Of a stretch of DNA of 41,052 nucleotides, positions 24,227 through 33,639 are shown piece by piece. The notes below the pieces were generated by a model. The model saw only the letters and a program-made list of their open reading frames with translations, was not told the DNA's origin and searched no databases. The translations under genes and the position numbers were made by a program. The DNA is taken from assembly GCA_021201315.1 (NCBI GenBank), contig JAJQFG010000044.1, forward strand, positions 1-41,052, written 5' to 3'. The stretch comes from Erysipelotrichaceae bacterium (GTDB lineage: Bacteria; Bacillota_I; Bacilli_A; Erysipelotrichales; Coprobacillaceae). Numbering within the stretch: position 1 is the first letter of the stretch; the number at the start of each line of letters is the position of its first letter.

Positions 24227-24237
24227 TATGATATAAT
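24227..24237 (+). promoter_or_regulatory. Extended -10 promoter for the AAA-ATPase-like gene
   Basis: TATGATATAAT (hexamer 24232-24237) directly after the pepD stop, with no clear -35. The same 11-mer occurs at 8070-8080 and 22755-22765. Confidence 0.5.
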
Positions 24238-24258
24238 GAATAAAAGGAGCTGATTGGA

Positions 24259-25896
24259 ATGAAAAAAAATATACCAATTGGTATTTCAAACTATAGAACA
24301 CTCAAAGAACGTAATCTTTATCACGTTGATAAAACACTTATGATAAAAGATTTTCTAGACGACAATGGTACGTGGATTACTTTAATTACACGACCTCGAA
24401 GATTCGGAAAAACATTGAATATGTCTATGATGGCCGAATTCTTTGACATTACAAAGGACTCAAAAGACATTTTTAGTGGCACAAAGATTATGGAAACTGA
24501 ATACGCAAGTAAAATCAATCAATATCCAACTATCTTCCTGTCCTTTGCAGATGCAAAAGGAACTAAACAGAATACTATCAATAGCATTAAAAATTCCTTA
24601 AGAAAAGCTTATCGTCAATATCGTTATATATTTACAAATATGGATGAAGATGAAGAAGAAGACTATTTAGATCTCAAAGAAGCCATGAAAAAGGGAGCTA
24701 ATCCAACTCTTGATGGTATAGAAACATGTATATTATTTTTAATGGAAATGCTTTATAAGTATTATGGTAAAAAGGTAATGTTATTTATCGATGAATATGA
24801 TACACCTTTTATAGAAGCACATGTTAGTGGTTTTTATGACGATATAAGAAAGCAACTAGCCTCTTTACTTCATAATGCCTTAAAAGATGCTGATCCTTTA
24901 GAGTATGCTATGTTGACTGGTATTCAAAGAGTGGCAAATGAAAATATTTTTAGTGACCTTAATAATATTGAAATTTATGATTTATCTTGTGACGGCTATA
25001 GTCAATATTTTGGTTTTACTGAAAGTGAAACTAAACAAATACTCAAAGACTTTGACTTGAATTTTGATAACAAAGTCAAAGAAATGTATGATGGTTATCA
25101 TATAGGAAATATTGATGTATATAATCCATGGTCTATTCTTAAATATACTAAAAGTAGAGAATTAGGATATTATTGGATTAATACAAGTTCTAATACAATG
25201 ATAAAAAATGCTATAGAAAAATCTGATATATTTTTTAAAAAAGATTTTGAATCCTTGATTCATAATGGTTATCTTAATACTGATATTAATCTTGGAACAA
25301 GCTTTTATGAAACAAATAATACATCTACATTATGGGGATTATTTGTTAATGCTGGATATTTAACAATTGCTGAAAAGCTAGGGTTAGAGGAATATCGTCT
25401 AATAATACCAAACAATGAAGTCATCAGAGAATTCAAATCATTAGTAGCAAGTTATTTAAATGTATCATCTAAATTACTAGATAATATATCAAAGGGCCTT
25501 TTAAATGAAGATCAAGTTATATTCTTTGATTCGTTGCAGGAAATTCTACTTATTCCATCATATCATGATTATAAAAGCGAAAATAGCTATCATATGTTAT
25601 TTTTATCATTATGTATATATATGCAAGCAACACATAAAGCAATATCAAATCGTGAATCTGGTAATGGAAGACCTGATATTATCTTGAAATCTCATACTTC
25701 AAGATATCCATCATATGTCATTGAATTCAAATATAATAAAGAAAACGAAAATACCGATAAACTTGCTGACATAGCCCTAGAACAAATCGAAAGAAAAGGT
25801 TATGGTATTGAATTAACCGGTAGAATTATACATATTGGATTAGGTGTCCATGGTAAAAAGGCAAACATGAAATGGATTATTAAGCAAGAGAAATGA
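24259..25896 (+). CDS. AAA-ATPase-like / PD-(D/E)XK nuclease-superfamily protein (copy 1)
   Basis: 545 aa. The N-terminal half is the AAA-ATPase-like family: IPIGISNYRTLKERNLYHVDKT, the Walker A-type RPRRFGKTLNMSMM, and Walker B LFIDEYDTP. The C-terminal half has the PD-(D/E)XK core as GRPDIIL ... YVIEFKYNKE. These proteins are abundant and multi-copy in gut anaerobes and have no settled function; defence or mobile-element roles have been suggested. ATG 24259 follows AAGGAG. A divergent relative lies at 36474-38042. Both domains look intact, with no sign of decay. Confidence 0.85.
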   Translation: MKKNIPIGISNYRTLKERNLYHVDKTLMIKDFLDDNGTWITLITRPRRFGKTLNMSMMAEFFDITKDSKDIFSGTKIMETEYASKINQYPTIFLSFADAKGTKQNTINSIKNSLRKAYRQYRYIFTNMDEDEEEDYLDLKEAMKKGANPTLDGIETCILFLMEMLYKYYGKKVMLFIDEYDTPFIEAHVSGFYDDIRKQLASLLHNALKDADPLEYAMLTGIQRVANENIFSDLNNIEIYDLSCDGYSQYFGFTESETKQILKDFDLNFDNKVKEMYDGYHIGNIDVYNPWSILKYTKSRELGYYWINTSSNTMIKNAIEKSDIFFKKDFESLIHNGYLNTDINLGTSFYETNNTSTLWGLFVNAGYLTIAEKLGLEEYRLIIPNNEVIREFKSLVASYLNVSSKLLDNISKGLLNEDQVIFFDSLQEILLIPSYHDYKSENSYHMLFLSLCIYMQATHKAISNRESGNGRPDIILKSHTSRYPSYVIEFKYNKENENTDKLADIALEQIERKGYGIELTGRIIHIGLGVHGKKANMKWIIKQEK

Positions 25897-25923
25897 AAAA
25901 CGTCCTTTGAAAGGACGTTTTTT
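25896..25923 (+). terminator. Terminator between the AAA-ATPase-like gene and oppF
   Basis: AAAACGTCCTTT-GA-AAGGACGTTTT followed by TT. It lies between convergent genes and can also act on the minus strand through the AAAA arm. Confidence 0.85.
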
Positions 25924-25927
25924 AGAT

Positions 25928-26875
25928 TTATCTAATGATATCTTGTTGAGCCATCATATTCGCAAATTCATCATCAGTTGCTAAAACATAATGAGTATCA
26001 CTTACATAGTGCTCAGTACCAGCTTCATAATCCAAACCACTAGTAGCATAATCATATGATAAAGAAGTTCTCTTCTTTTCTAATACTGGGTTTGGTTCAG
26101 GAATAGCTGATAATAATGATTTAGTATATGGATGAATAGGATTAGAGAAGATTTCATCTGTTGTACCAGATTCAACCATATGACCTAAGTGTAATACACC
26201 AATATGATCAGAAATATACTTAACCATTGATAAGTCATGGGCAATAAATAAGATTGCACTACCATAATCACGTTGAATATTCTTCATCAAGTTAACAACT
26301 TGTGCTTGAATTGAAACATCCAATGCAGAAATAGCTTCATCAGCAATAATTAAATCTGGATCCATGATCAATGCTCTAGCAATACCAATACGTTGTCTTT
26401 GACCACCAGAAAATTGATGTGGATAACGCATAGCATGTTCTTTAGATAATCCAACTAAGTTAAGCATTTGATAAACCGTTTGTGTTCTTTCTTCTTGAGT
26501 TTCATACAAATGATGAATATCCAAACCTTCACCAATAATATCGATAACTTTCATACGAGGATTCAAACAAGCCATTGGATCCTGGAAAATCATCTGCATC
26601 TTTGTTCTTAAAAGTTTAATATCTTTTTCAGACATTTTCCCTGAAATATCTTGACCATTGAAAATAATCTTACCTGAAGTAGGTTTATATAAACGAATAA
26701 TACTTCTACCAGTAGTAGATTTACCTGAACCTGATTCTCCTACTAATCCATAAGTTTGGCCAGGATAAATTTTAAAAGAAACACCATCAACAGCTTTAAC
26801 AGTAAATCTTCTACTTACTTTAAAATGTTGTTTTAAGTTTTCGACCTCTAAAATAGGTTGTACAGTTTCGCTCAT
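25928..26875 (-). CDS. oppF: Oligopeptide ABC transporter ATPase OppF
   Basis: 315 aa. Walker A GESGSGKST, Q-loop MIFQDPMACLNPR, signature FSGGQRQRIGIARAL, Walker B LIIADEAISALD and switch histidine IAHDLSMVKYISD are all present. Its AVDGVSFKIYPGQTYGLVGESG opening fits OppF/DppF rather than OppD. The residue after the catalytic glutamate is alanine, where proline is usual. It energises peptide import as half of the OppDF heterodimer. It is the last gene of the opp operon, and its start overlaps oppD by 4 bases. Confidence 0.95.
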   Translation of the reverse strand: MSETVQPILEVENLKQHFKVSRRFTVKAVDGVSFKIYPGQTYGLVGESGSGKSTTGRSIIRLYKPTSGKIIFNGQDISGKMSEKDIKLLRTKMQMIFQDPMACLNPRMKVIDIIGEGLDIHHLYETQEERTQTVYQMLNLVGLSKEHAMRYPHQFSGGQRQRIGIARALIMDPDLIIADEAISALDVSIQAQVVNLMKNIQRDYGSAILFIAHDLSMVKYISDHIGVLHLGHMVESGTTDEIFSNPIHPYTKSLLSAIPEPNPVLEKKRTSLSYDYATSGLDYEAGTEHYVSDTHYVLATDDEFANMMAQQDIIR

Positions 26876-27960
26876 TCTATTCCAGCCTCCTTTTTCATAT
26901 TAGCAATACGACGTTGTAATGACTCAGGCATATCAACATGTGGTGCCTTTTCATGCATCAACCAGCTTGCACAGAAGTGAGTATCACTACCTGGTACAGG
27001 GAATAAAGGTGGATCAATTCTCTTATCAATATTTAATGCAAATTGATTACGAGGTGCAAAAGCATCACCTTTAATCTCATATGCTAAGTTTGGTGGTGCA
27101 CCAGGAATTGTATATAATTCTGGATCATTTGTACTTAAATCAGGCATAGCTGATAATAGACCCCAAGTATAAGGGTGACGAGGATCATAGAATACTTCTT
27201 CAATCGTTCCTCTTTCAACAATCTTACCAGCATACATAACATTAACAAAATCCGCTACCTTAGCTACTACTCCTAAGTCATGAGTAATATAAATAACTGA
27301 TAAATCCTTCTTTGATTGAATATCTTTAATCAATTCAAGAATTTTAGCTTGAATAGTAACATCCAATGCAGTTGTAGGTTCATCACAAATCAATACATAT
27401 GGATCACAAGATAAAGCAATTGCTATAACAACTCTTTGTCTCATACCACCAGATAATTGGTGAGGATAGTTATTCATACGATCTTTAGCATTTGTAATAC
27501 CTACTAATTCCAATAATTCTAATGATTTTTCATAAGCTTCTTCCTTAGATTTACCATAATGATAAATCATAGGTTCCATAATTTGTTTTCCAATTGTCAT
27601 TGTTGGATTTAATGAAGTCATTGGATCTTGGAAAACCATCGCAATCTTACGACCACGAATAATTTTACCCATTTCAGATTCGCTCATTTTAGTCAAATCT
27701 CTTTCATTTCTTTCACCAGTATCTTCATCATACCAAACATAATTGATTTCACCAGAATCAATCGTAGCATTACTAGCCATGATACCCATAACAGCTTTAG
27801 TTGTTACAGATTTACCTGACCCAGACTCACCAACAATCGCAATTGTTTCACCTTTATGTAATTCCAAATTAACACCACGAATGGCATTGACTGTTCCATT
27901 TGTAGTCTTAAAAGAAATACGTAAATCTTTTATCTCTAATATTTTTTCTTTCTCTGCCAT
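26872..27960 (-). CDS. oppD: Oligopeptide ABC transporter ATPase OppD
   Basis: 362 aa. Walker A GESGSGKSV, Q-loop MVFQDPMTSLNPTM, signature LSGGMRQRVVIAIAL, Walker B VLICDEPTTALD and switch ITHDLGVVAKVAD. The long insert ahead of the Q-loop and the C-terminal extension (HPYTWGLLSAMPDL onward, with FCASWLMHEKAPHVD) are typical of OppD. It pairs with OppF on the cytoplasmic side of OppBC. It starts 2 bases after oppC and overlaps oppF by 4. Confidence 0.95.
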   Translation of the reverse strand: MAEKEKILEIKDLRISFKTTNGTVNAIRGVNLELHKGETIAIVGESGSGKSVTTKAVMGIMASNATIDSGEINYVWYDEDTGERNERDLTKMSESEMGKIIRGRKIAMVFQDPMTSLNPTMTIGKQIMEPMIYHYGKSKEEAYEKSLELLELVGITNAKDRMNNYPHQLSGGMRQRVVIAIALSCDPYVLICDEPTTALDVTIQAKILELIKDIQSKKDLSVIYITHDLGVVAKVADFVNVMYAGKIVERGTIEEVFYDPRHPYTWGLLSAMPDLSTNDPELYTIPGAPPNLAYEIKGDAFAPRNQFALNIDKRIDPPLFPVPGSDTHFCASWLMHEKAPHVDMPESLQRRIANMKKEAGIE

Positions 27961-27962
27961 AA

Positions 27963-28898
27963 TTACATCTCCTTCATTGTAGGATCTAATGCATCACGTA
28001 AACCATCACCAAATAAGTTAAAGCTTAACATCAATGCACCTAAAACAATAACAGGAATTGCAACCATATGAGGATAAGATAAGAAATATGTAAATCCATC
28101 ATTGATTAAAACCCCTAATGAGGCATTAGGCACAGTCAAACCTAAACCTACGAATGACAAATATGCTTCATAGAAGATAGCATTTGGTATAGACATCATT
28201 GACATAACGATCAATTGTGAATAAATATTAGGTAAGATTTCTTTAAAGATAATAAAGAAACTACTTGCTCCTAATGTACGTGAAGCCAATACAAATTCTT
28301 CTTCTTTAATTTGTAAAACCTGAGCTCTTGTAATACGACTCATACCAATCCATTCAGTAAACATCAATGCAAAGATAATTGTTGTAAGTGACGCTTCCAA
28401 AACAGTCATCAATAATGTTAAAACTACTAATGTTGGGATAGAGTTTAAAATTTCTTGAATACGTTGCATAACTTGGTCAACCATACCACCAAAGTAACCT
28501 GAAATCATACCATAAGTAACACCAACTACAACATCAATCGCAATAGCTGCAAATGCTACAACCAATGATACACGAGTTCCTGTCCAAGTACGAACCCATA
28601 AGTCACGTCCAAAGTTATCAGTTCCAAACCAGTGAGTTGCACTTAATCCCTGATTAGCTTGTGATGAATCAATGGCATCAAATTTATATGAAGACAACAT
28701 TGGCATAAAAATAGCCATAATAATAATGAAAATAATAACAACAGCACCTATAACAGCACCCTTATTCTTTTTAAATCTTCTCCAAACATCTAACCAGAAA
28801 GGAATATCAGGCATGACTTCATCTTTCATAATATCTTGATTATTACCGATAAATTCAAAATCATCAGGTAAAAATTCAATATCTTTTAATTCATCCAT
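27963..28898 (-). CDS. oppC: Oligopeptide ABC transporter permease OppC
   Basis: 311 aa inner-membrane permease. A cytosolic N-terminal stretch of about 50 residues precedes a first helix (KGAVIGAVVIIFIIIMAIFM), then FGTDNFGRDLWVRTWTGTRVSL, the signature of OppC/DppC permeases. Five further helices follow. The ABC-coupling EAA loop is ITRAQVLQIKEEEFVLASRTLGAS. It ends at the DPTM motif. It lies 3 bases after oppB. Confidence 0.95.
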   Translation of the reverse strand: MDELKDIEFLPDDFEFIGNNQDIMKDEVMPDIPFWLDVWRRFKKNKGAVIGAVVIIFIIIMAIFMPMLSSYKFDAIDSSQANQGLSATHWFGTDNFGRDLWVRTWTGTRVSLVVAFAAIAIDVVVGVTYGMISGYFGGMVDQVMQRIQEILNSIPTLVVLTLLMTVLEASLTTIIFALMFTEWIGMSRITRAQVLQIKEEEFVLASRTLGASSFFIIFKEILPNIYSQLIVMSMMSIPNAIFYEAYLSFVGLGLTVPNASLGVLINDGFTYFLSYPHMVAIPVIVLGALMLSFNLFGDGLRDALDPTMKEM

Positions 28899-28901
28899 TG
28901 A

Positions 28902-29846
28902 CTAATCCCCCTTTCCAAGTCTGATTCTTGGATCGATAATTCCATAAAGAACATCAATAACTAATACAATAATAATATACATAACTGCATATAAGAATGA
29001 ACATGCAAGTGTTACATTATAGTCATTTTGTTGAATACTAGAAATCAACAATTTACCTAAACCAGGAATACCACAAATCTTTTCTACAACCATTGTACCA
29101 GTCATAATATTAACCATAATTGGACCCAATATAGTAATAACAGGAATTAATGAGTTACGTAAAGCATGTTTAAAAATCAAAGTTCTTTGATCCAAACCTT
29201 TTGCCTTAGCAAGTGTCATATATTCACTGCCTAATACACTAATCATTTCAGTACGTGTAAAACGTGCAACATTGGCAATAACACTCATTGACAGTGCAAT
29301 AACAGGAATAATAGCTGAAACAAACGGTTTTGAACTACTATATTGTGTCGGGAATATTCTCCATTTAGCACCTAATAAATAAACCAATAACAAAGCAAAT
29401 ACAAATGATGGAATAGATACACCAACAACAGAAATAATTGTTGATACAGTATCAATCCATGTATTTTTATTCAATGCAGCAACAATACCTAATAAAATAC
29501 CTACAACTGTACCCAAAATAGTAGCCATAACACCTAATCTAAATGATATACCCATAGCACTACCTACTAATTGTGAAATATTCATATTTTTGTTGATAAC
29601 ATAAGAAACACCAAAATCACCTGTTAACATATTCTTCAAATAATTCCAAAATTGCACAATAACAGGCTTATCCAAACCATACTTAGCCATCAACACAGCT
29701 AATTGTGCTTCAGTTAATTTCTCATCATTGAAAGGTGTACCAGGCATCAACTTTAACATCAAAAACAAGACAAGAATGATGACGAACAATGTAGCAGCGG
29801 ATATTGCTAATCGCTTACCAATATATTTCATCATACCTTTATTCAT
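28902..29846 (-). CDS. oppB: Oligopeptide ABC transporter permease OppB
   Basis: 314 aa inner-membrane permease with six helices. The opening YIGKRLAISAATLFVIILVLF and the following PGTPF and KYGLDKPVIVQFWNYLKNML..DFG are diagnostic for OppB/DppB. The EAA loop is RTEMISVLGSEYMTLAKAKGL. The C-terminus ends DPRIRLGKGD. GGGGGA lies 6 bases before ATG 29846. It follows oppA1 after a hairpin that could lower its expression relative to the binding protein. Confidence 0.95.
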   Translation of the reverse strand: MNKGMMKYIGKRLAISAATLFVIILVLFLMLKLMPGTPFNDEKLTEAQLAVLMAKYGLDKPVIVQFWNYLKNMLTGDFGVSYVINKNMNISQLVGSAMGISFRLGVMATILGTVVGILLGIVAALNKNTWIDTVSTIISVVGVSIPSFVFALLLVYLLGAKWRIFPTQYSSSKPFVSAIIPVIALSMSVIANVARFTRTEMISVLGSEYMTLAKAKGLDQRTLIFKHALRNSLIPVITILGPIMVNIMTGTMVVEKICGIPGLGKLLISSIQQNDYNVTLACSFLYAVMYIIIVLVIDVLYGIIDPRIRLGKGD

Positions 29847-29876
29847 ATGTCTTCCCCCTTTCGGCTAAAATAAGGA

Positions 29877-29906
29877 AAGCACTTTATGGATTTCCATAAA
29901 GTGCTT
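29877..29906 (-). terminator. Hairpin between oppA1 and oppB (attenuating or mRNA-stabilising)
   Basis: A perfect 14-bp stem AAGCACTTTATGGA/TCCATAAAGTGCTT with a 2-base loop. It is followed on the minus strand by only a broken T tract (TCCTTATTTT). Partial termination or 3'-end protection of the oppA1 mRNA would give the excess of binding protein typical of Opp systems. Confidence 0.65.
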
Positions 29907-29943
29907 CTATACTCATCCATTTTATTTAAATCATTAATTTTTA

Positions 29944-31572
29944 TTATGATTTAGTTACATATTTAAAGATATAAGGTGTACCAACAGCATTGTGTAATAA
30001 ACCACTAAGACTTGGGCTTGTTAATACAGCTTGACCTTGTTCAAAGATAGGAATAATAGCTACATCTTCCATTAAAAGATTATTAGCTTCCATTAAGATA
30101 CTTTCACGAGTTGCAGCATCAGATTCACTACGAGCTTGTGACATTAATGAATCATATTCTTCACTACTATAGCAACCATAGTTGTTGTTACCGATTTGTG
30201 AAGTCTCTAAGTTATTCAAATAAGTTGTTGAATCTGCATAATCAGGACCCCAACGAGTTAATGATAAATCAAAATCTCCTTCTTTTTGATAAGTATTGAT
30301 ACGAGAGTTCTTAGTTGTAGAAACTAATTCTAATTCAATACCATCTAAAGAATTTAAAGCTTGTTGTAAATAAGTAGCTGTAGTATCAACACTTTCATCA
30401 GTACCGTATAATAATCTAAGGCTAATACTATCAACACCTAATTCTTCTAAACCAGCATCAATATAAGCTTGAGCTGCTTCAAGATCATAACTAATACCAT
30501 TAGCTTCTAATAAATCACCACATGCTTCAGCAAAGTCTTGACCATCAGAGTTAGTTGTTAATTCAGCTGGCACGAAACCACTTGCTGGAGATGAACCATC
30601 TTTTAAGATATTTTCACATAAGTCTGCTCTATCAATTGCAGCAGATAAACCTTTACGGATATTTTCATTTGCTAAATATTCATTTTCGAAGTTAACATAT
30701 AAATACCATAAGAAACCATTGTTAATTGTACTATATGTATCTTTATCGCTATAAGTATCAACTAATGATGAAGAAATAATACAATAATCCAATTCACCAC
30801 TGTCGAATTGTAATGCTGCTGCAGATTGATCTTGAGCCAAGTTAATTGTTAATGAATTAATTTGTACAACATCAGCATCATAATAATCTTCATTCTTTGT
30901 CAAGACTACATTACTGTTAACATCCCAAGAAGTTAAAGTAAATGCACCACAATATAATAAATCATTTACTGTTGTTGCATAATCATCGCCTTCTTCTTCA
31001 GCAAATTCTTCATTAATAGGGAAGAATGTTGGGAAAGCTAATAGTTTATCAAAGAAACCACAAGTAGTTGCTAATTCAAATACTAAAGTTTTATCGTCGA
31101 CAGCTGTAACCCCAATTTCACTAACGTCAACATCACCAGCAATTGCTGCTTCAGCATTTACAATATTAGCACCTTGTTCTCCTAATAAGAATGCATATTC
31201 ACTACCTACACTAATACAACGTTGTAATGCATAAACGAAGTCATTAGCTGTAACAGCAGTACCATTAGACCAAGTTGTATCTTTCAATGTGAAAGTATAA
31301 GTTAATTGATCTTCAGAAACTTCAACACTATCTGCTAAACCTAATGTTAATGTTCCATCTTCAGCATAAGTATATAGACCTTCTTTGAAAGCTGAGATAA
31401 TTTCAAATGAAGTTCCATCAGTTGCTTGAGATGAATCCAAAGACATTAAGTCATTTTCGCTCATGATAACTACATCTGCACCAGCACTGTCATCTCCACT
31501 GCTACAAGCAGCTAAAGAAAATGCCATAGCACAACAAAGCATTGCAGATAATACTTTTTTCATTATTTTCAT
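29944..31572 (-). CDS. oppA: Oligopeptide-binding lipoprotein OppA, copy 1
   Basis: 542 aa extracellular lipoprotein of solute-binding family 5. The signal peptide MKIMKKVLSAMLCCAMAFSL ends in lipobox LAAC, so the cysteine is lipidated and anchors the protein. The mature domain has LTYTFTLKDTTWSNGTAVTANDFVYALQR, the SBP5 signature, and the binding fold continues to the C-terminus. It delivers peptides to OppBC. ATG 31572 follows GGAGAGGAG; the longer frame to 31644 contains the promoter and was rejected. It is a tandem paralogue of the gene at 31952-33586, with near-identity in the central part. Confidence 0.93.
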   Translation of the reverse strand: MKIMKKVLSAMLCCAMAFSLAACSSGDDSAGADVVIMSENDLMSLDSSQATDGTSFEIISAFKEGLYTYAEDGTLTLGLADSVEVSEDQLTYTFTLKDTTWSNGTAVTANDFVYALQRCISVGSEYAFLLGEQGANIVNAEAAIAGDVDVSEIGVTAVDDKTLVFELATTCGFFDKLLAFPTFFPINEEFAEEEGDDYATTVNDLLYCGAFTLTSWDVNSNVVLTKNEDYYDADVVQINSLTINLAQDQSAAALQFDSGELDYCIISSSLVDTYSDKDTYSTINNGFLWYLYVNFENEYLANENIRKGLSAAIDRADLCENILKDGSSPASGFVPAELTTNSDGQDFAEACGDLLEANGISYDLEAAQAYIDAGLEELGVDSISLRLLYGTDESVDTTATYLQQALNSLDGIELELVSTTKNSRINTYQKEGDFDLSLTRWGPDYADSTTYLNNLETSQIGNNNYGCYSSEEYDSLMSQARSESDAATRESILMEANNLLMEDVAIIPIFEQGQAVLTSPSLSGLLHNAVGTPYIFKYVTKS

Positions 31573-31601
31573 GTTCTTCTTCTCCTCTCCAAAATAATGG
31601 A

Positions 31602-31616
31602 ATGACATATTGTCAT
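31602..31616 (-). promoter_or_regulatory. Inverted repeat at the oppA1 transcription start (candidate operator)
   Basis: ATGACA-TAT-TGTCAT, beginning at about +1 of the oppA1 transcript. The oppA2 promoter has a related repeat at the same place. Confidence 0.5.
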
Positions 31617-31622
31617 GAGTCA

Positions 31623-31651
31623 AGTATATAACACATTTATCCATATGTCAA
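31623..31651 (-). promoter_or_regulatory. Sigma-A promoter for oppA1
   Basis: -35 TTGACA (31646-31651), 17-bp spacer, -10 TATACT (31623-31628). The predicted leader is about 44 nt. The region is strongly similar to the oppA2 promoter. Confidence 0.8.
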
Positions 31652-31894
31652 ACAAATTTTAACGTTAATAATTATTTTTTAAGTTATTATTTTGTGATTT
31701 TACAAAATTAAATATCTTCAAATTCGTTTTAAAACAAATTGATTGCAAATATTTTCTCTTTTGTATACAATAATGCACACATAATTTGTGATTTATTGTG
31801 AAATATTACCCCAAATATTCATCTAATAACTATATATAATTTTAACGCAAATCCATTATAACACATTTTTATCACGATGCAACATTTTTATTGT

Positions 31895-31944
31895 TTTAAT
31901 AATAAATAAAAGAGGTTCTAACCTTTAATAGTTATAAACCTCTT
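31895..31944 (-). terminator. Terminator after oppA2
   Basis: On the minus strand AAGAGGTT pairs with AACCTCTT across a 19-base loop and is followed by TTATTTATTATT. The loop is long, so it may be leaky and allow some readthrough towards oppA1. Confidence 0.6.
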
Positions 31945-31951
31945 AATGATC

Positions 31952-33586
31952 TTATTCAGATACTTTAATATATTTGTAGATATATGGAGTACCACAAGCA
32001 TTATGGATTAATCCAGTCATTCTAGAGCTTGTTAATACTGCTTGACCTTGACAGAAGATTGAAATAACTGCACATTCTTCAGTTGCTAAAGCATTAGCAT
32101 CCATCAATAATTGTTCACGAGCTTCAGTATCAGTTTCAGTTCTAGCTGCTAATACTAATTCATCGTAATCAGCGTTACTATAACTACCATAGTTATAGTT
32201 ACCAATTTGATCAGAACCTAATAAATCTAAGTAAGTAGATGAATCAGCGTAGTCAGGTCCCCAACGAGTTAATGATAATTCGAATTCGCCATCTTGTTGT
32301 TTTTCGATACGAGATTCTTTTTGAGTTGCTGATAATGAGAATTCAACACCATCTAATGAATTGAAAGCTTGTTCTAAGTATGTTGCAACTGTATCAACGC
32401 CTTCATCAGTACCATATAACATAGAAATACTAATACTATCAACACCTAATTCTGCTAAACCAGCATCAATATATTCTTGTGCTTTTTCCATGTTATAATC
32501 AACTTCATATTCTGCTAATAAATCACCACATGCTTCAGCAAAATCTTGACCATCACTATTAGTACATAATTCAGCAGGTACGAAACCAGTTGTTGGAGAT
32601 GAACCATCTTTTAAGATGTTATCACATAAGTCAACTCTATCAATAGCAGCTGATAAACCTTTACGAATGTTTTCATTTGCTAAATATTCATTTTCAAAAT
32701 TAACATATAAATACCATAAGAAACCATTGTTGATTGTACTATATGTATCCTTTTCGCTATAAGTATCTACTAAAGCTGAAGTAATAATACAATAATCTAA
32801 TTCACCACTGTCAAATTGTAATGCAGCTGCAGATTGATCTTGTGCTAAGTTAATAGTTACTTCATCAACTGTTACTTCATCAGCATCATAGTAATCAGCA
32901 TTCTTAGTTAAAACAACCTTATTACTTGTTTCATAAGTTGTTAAAGTAAATGCACCACATCCAATTAAATTTTCAGCTGTTGTACCATATTGATCCCCAC
33001 ATGACTCAACAAATTCCTGATTTAATGGGAAGAATGTTGGGAATGCCATTAATGCTTCAATATAAGAACATGGAGATTCAAGTTCTAATACTAAAGTAGA
33101 ATCATCTTGAGCTGTAATACCTAATGTATCAATATCAGCACCATCATCCATAATAGCATCAGCATTCTTTAATTTGAAACCTGTACTACCTAATAAGTAA
33201 GCATATTCACTACCTTCAGTAATCAAACGTTTCCATGCATAAACAAAATCATCTGCTGTAACTTGAGTACCATTAGACCAATAAGCTTCTCTTAAAGTAA
33301 TTGTATAAGTTAAGCTATCTTCAGAAATCATAACAGTTTCTGCTAAGTCTTCTGTTAAAGTTCCATCTTCAGCATAGCCATATAACCCATCAGTAAATGC
33401 TTGGATTACTTGTAAAGCTGTACCATCAGTTGCTTGAGATGAATCCAATGTCAATAAATCATTTTCGCTCATCAAAGTAACACTACTAGTAGCTTCAGTA
33501 GTTTCGTTGCTGCTTCCACAAGCTGCTAATGTTAAAGCCATTGCTCCACATAAAACTGCAGAAAATACTTTTTTCATTATCTTCAT
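31952..33586 (-). CDS. oppA: Oligopeptide-binding lipoprotein OppA, copy 2
   Basis: 544 aa extracellular lipoprotein, SBP family 5. Signal peptide MKIMKKVFSAVLCGAMALTL with lipobox LAAC. SBP5 signature LTYTITLREAYWSNGTQVTADDFVYAWKR. It shares full-length similarity with copy 1. The segment QSAAALQFDSGELDYCII through FAEACGDLL is almost identical, while N- and C-terminal lobes differ more. The two probably share OppBCDF and may differ in peptide preference. ATG 33586 follows AGAGAGGAG. It has its own promoter and terminator. Confidence 0.93.
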   Translation of the reverse strand: MKIMKKVFSAVLCGAMALTLAACGSSNETTEATSSVTLMSENDLLTLDSSQATDGTALQVIQAFTDGLYGYAEDGTLTEDLAETVMISEDSLTYTITLREAYWSNGTQVTADDFVYAWKRLITEGSEYAYLLGSTGFKLKNADAIMDDGADIDTLGITAQDDSTLVLELESPCSYIEALMAFPTFFPLNQEFVESCGDQYGTTAENLIGCGAFTLTTYETSNKVVLTKNADYYDADEVTVDEVTINLAQDQSAAALQFDSGELDYCIITSALVDTYSEKDTYSTINNGFLWYLYVNFENEYLANENIRKGLSAAIDRVDLCDNILKDGSSPTTGFVPAELCTNSDGQDFAEACGDLLAEYEVDYNMEKAQEYIDAGLAELGVDSISISMLYGTDEGVDTVATYLEQAFNSLDGVEFSLSATQKESRIEKQQDGEFELSLTRWGPDYADSSTYLDLLGSDQIGNYNYGSYSNADYDELVLAARTETDTEAREQLLMDANALATEECAVISIFCQGQAVLTSSRMTGLIHNACGTPYIYKYIKVSE

Positions 33587-33615
33587 TTTATTATACTCCT
33601 CTCTCTAAAATGAAT

Positions 33616-33633
33616 AAGACAATATAATGTCTT
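33616..33633 (-). promoter_or_regulatory. Inverted repeat at the oppA2 transcription start (candidate operator)
   Basis: AAGACA-6 nt-TGTCTT, at about +1 of the oppA2 transcript. It corresponds to the GACA/TGTC repeat at oppA1. Confidence 0.5.
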
Positions 33634-33639
33634 GAATCA

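Larger units (their letters stand above)
31573..31951. other. Non-coding gap between oppA1 and oppA2
   Basis: Holds the oppA1 leader, operator and promoter (31573-31651), an AT-rich stretch with the inverted repeat ATTTTGT/ACAAAAT near 31689-31708 and the palindrome TTGTATACAA at 31761-31770, and the oppA2 terminator (31895-31944). I see no gene in it. Confidence 0.6.

Noticed and set aside
8070-24237. TATGATATAAT recurring at 8070, 22755 and 24227 as a possible dispersed repeat
   Set aside because: It equals the Gram-positive extended -10 consensus TRTGnTATAAT, so recurrence reflects promoters.
29944-33586. Similarity of the two oppA regions as evidence of an insertion sequence
   Set aside because: The repeat is two full, intact paralogous genes with separate promoters. 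There are no inverted ends or transposase.
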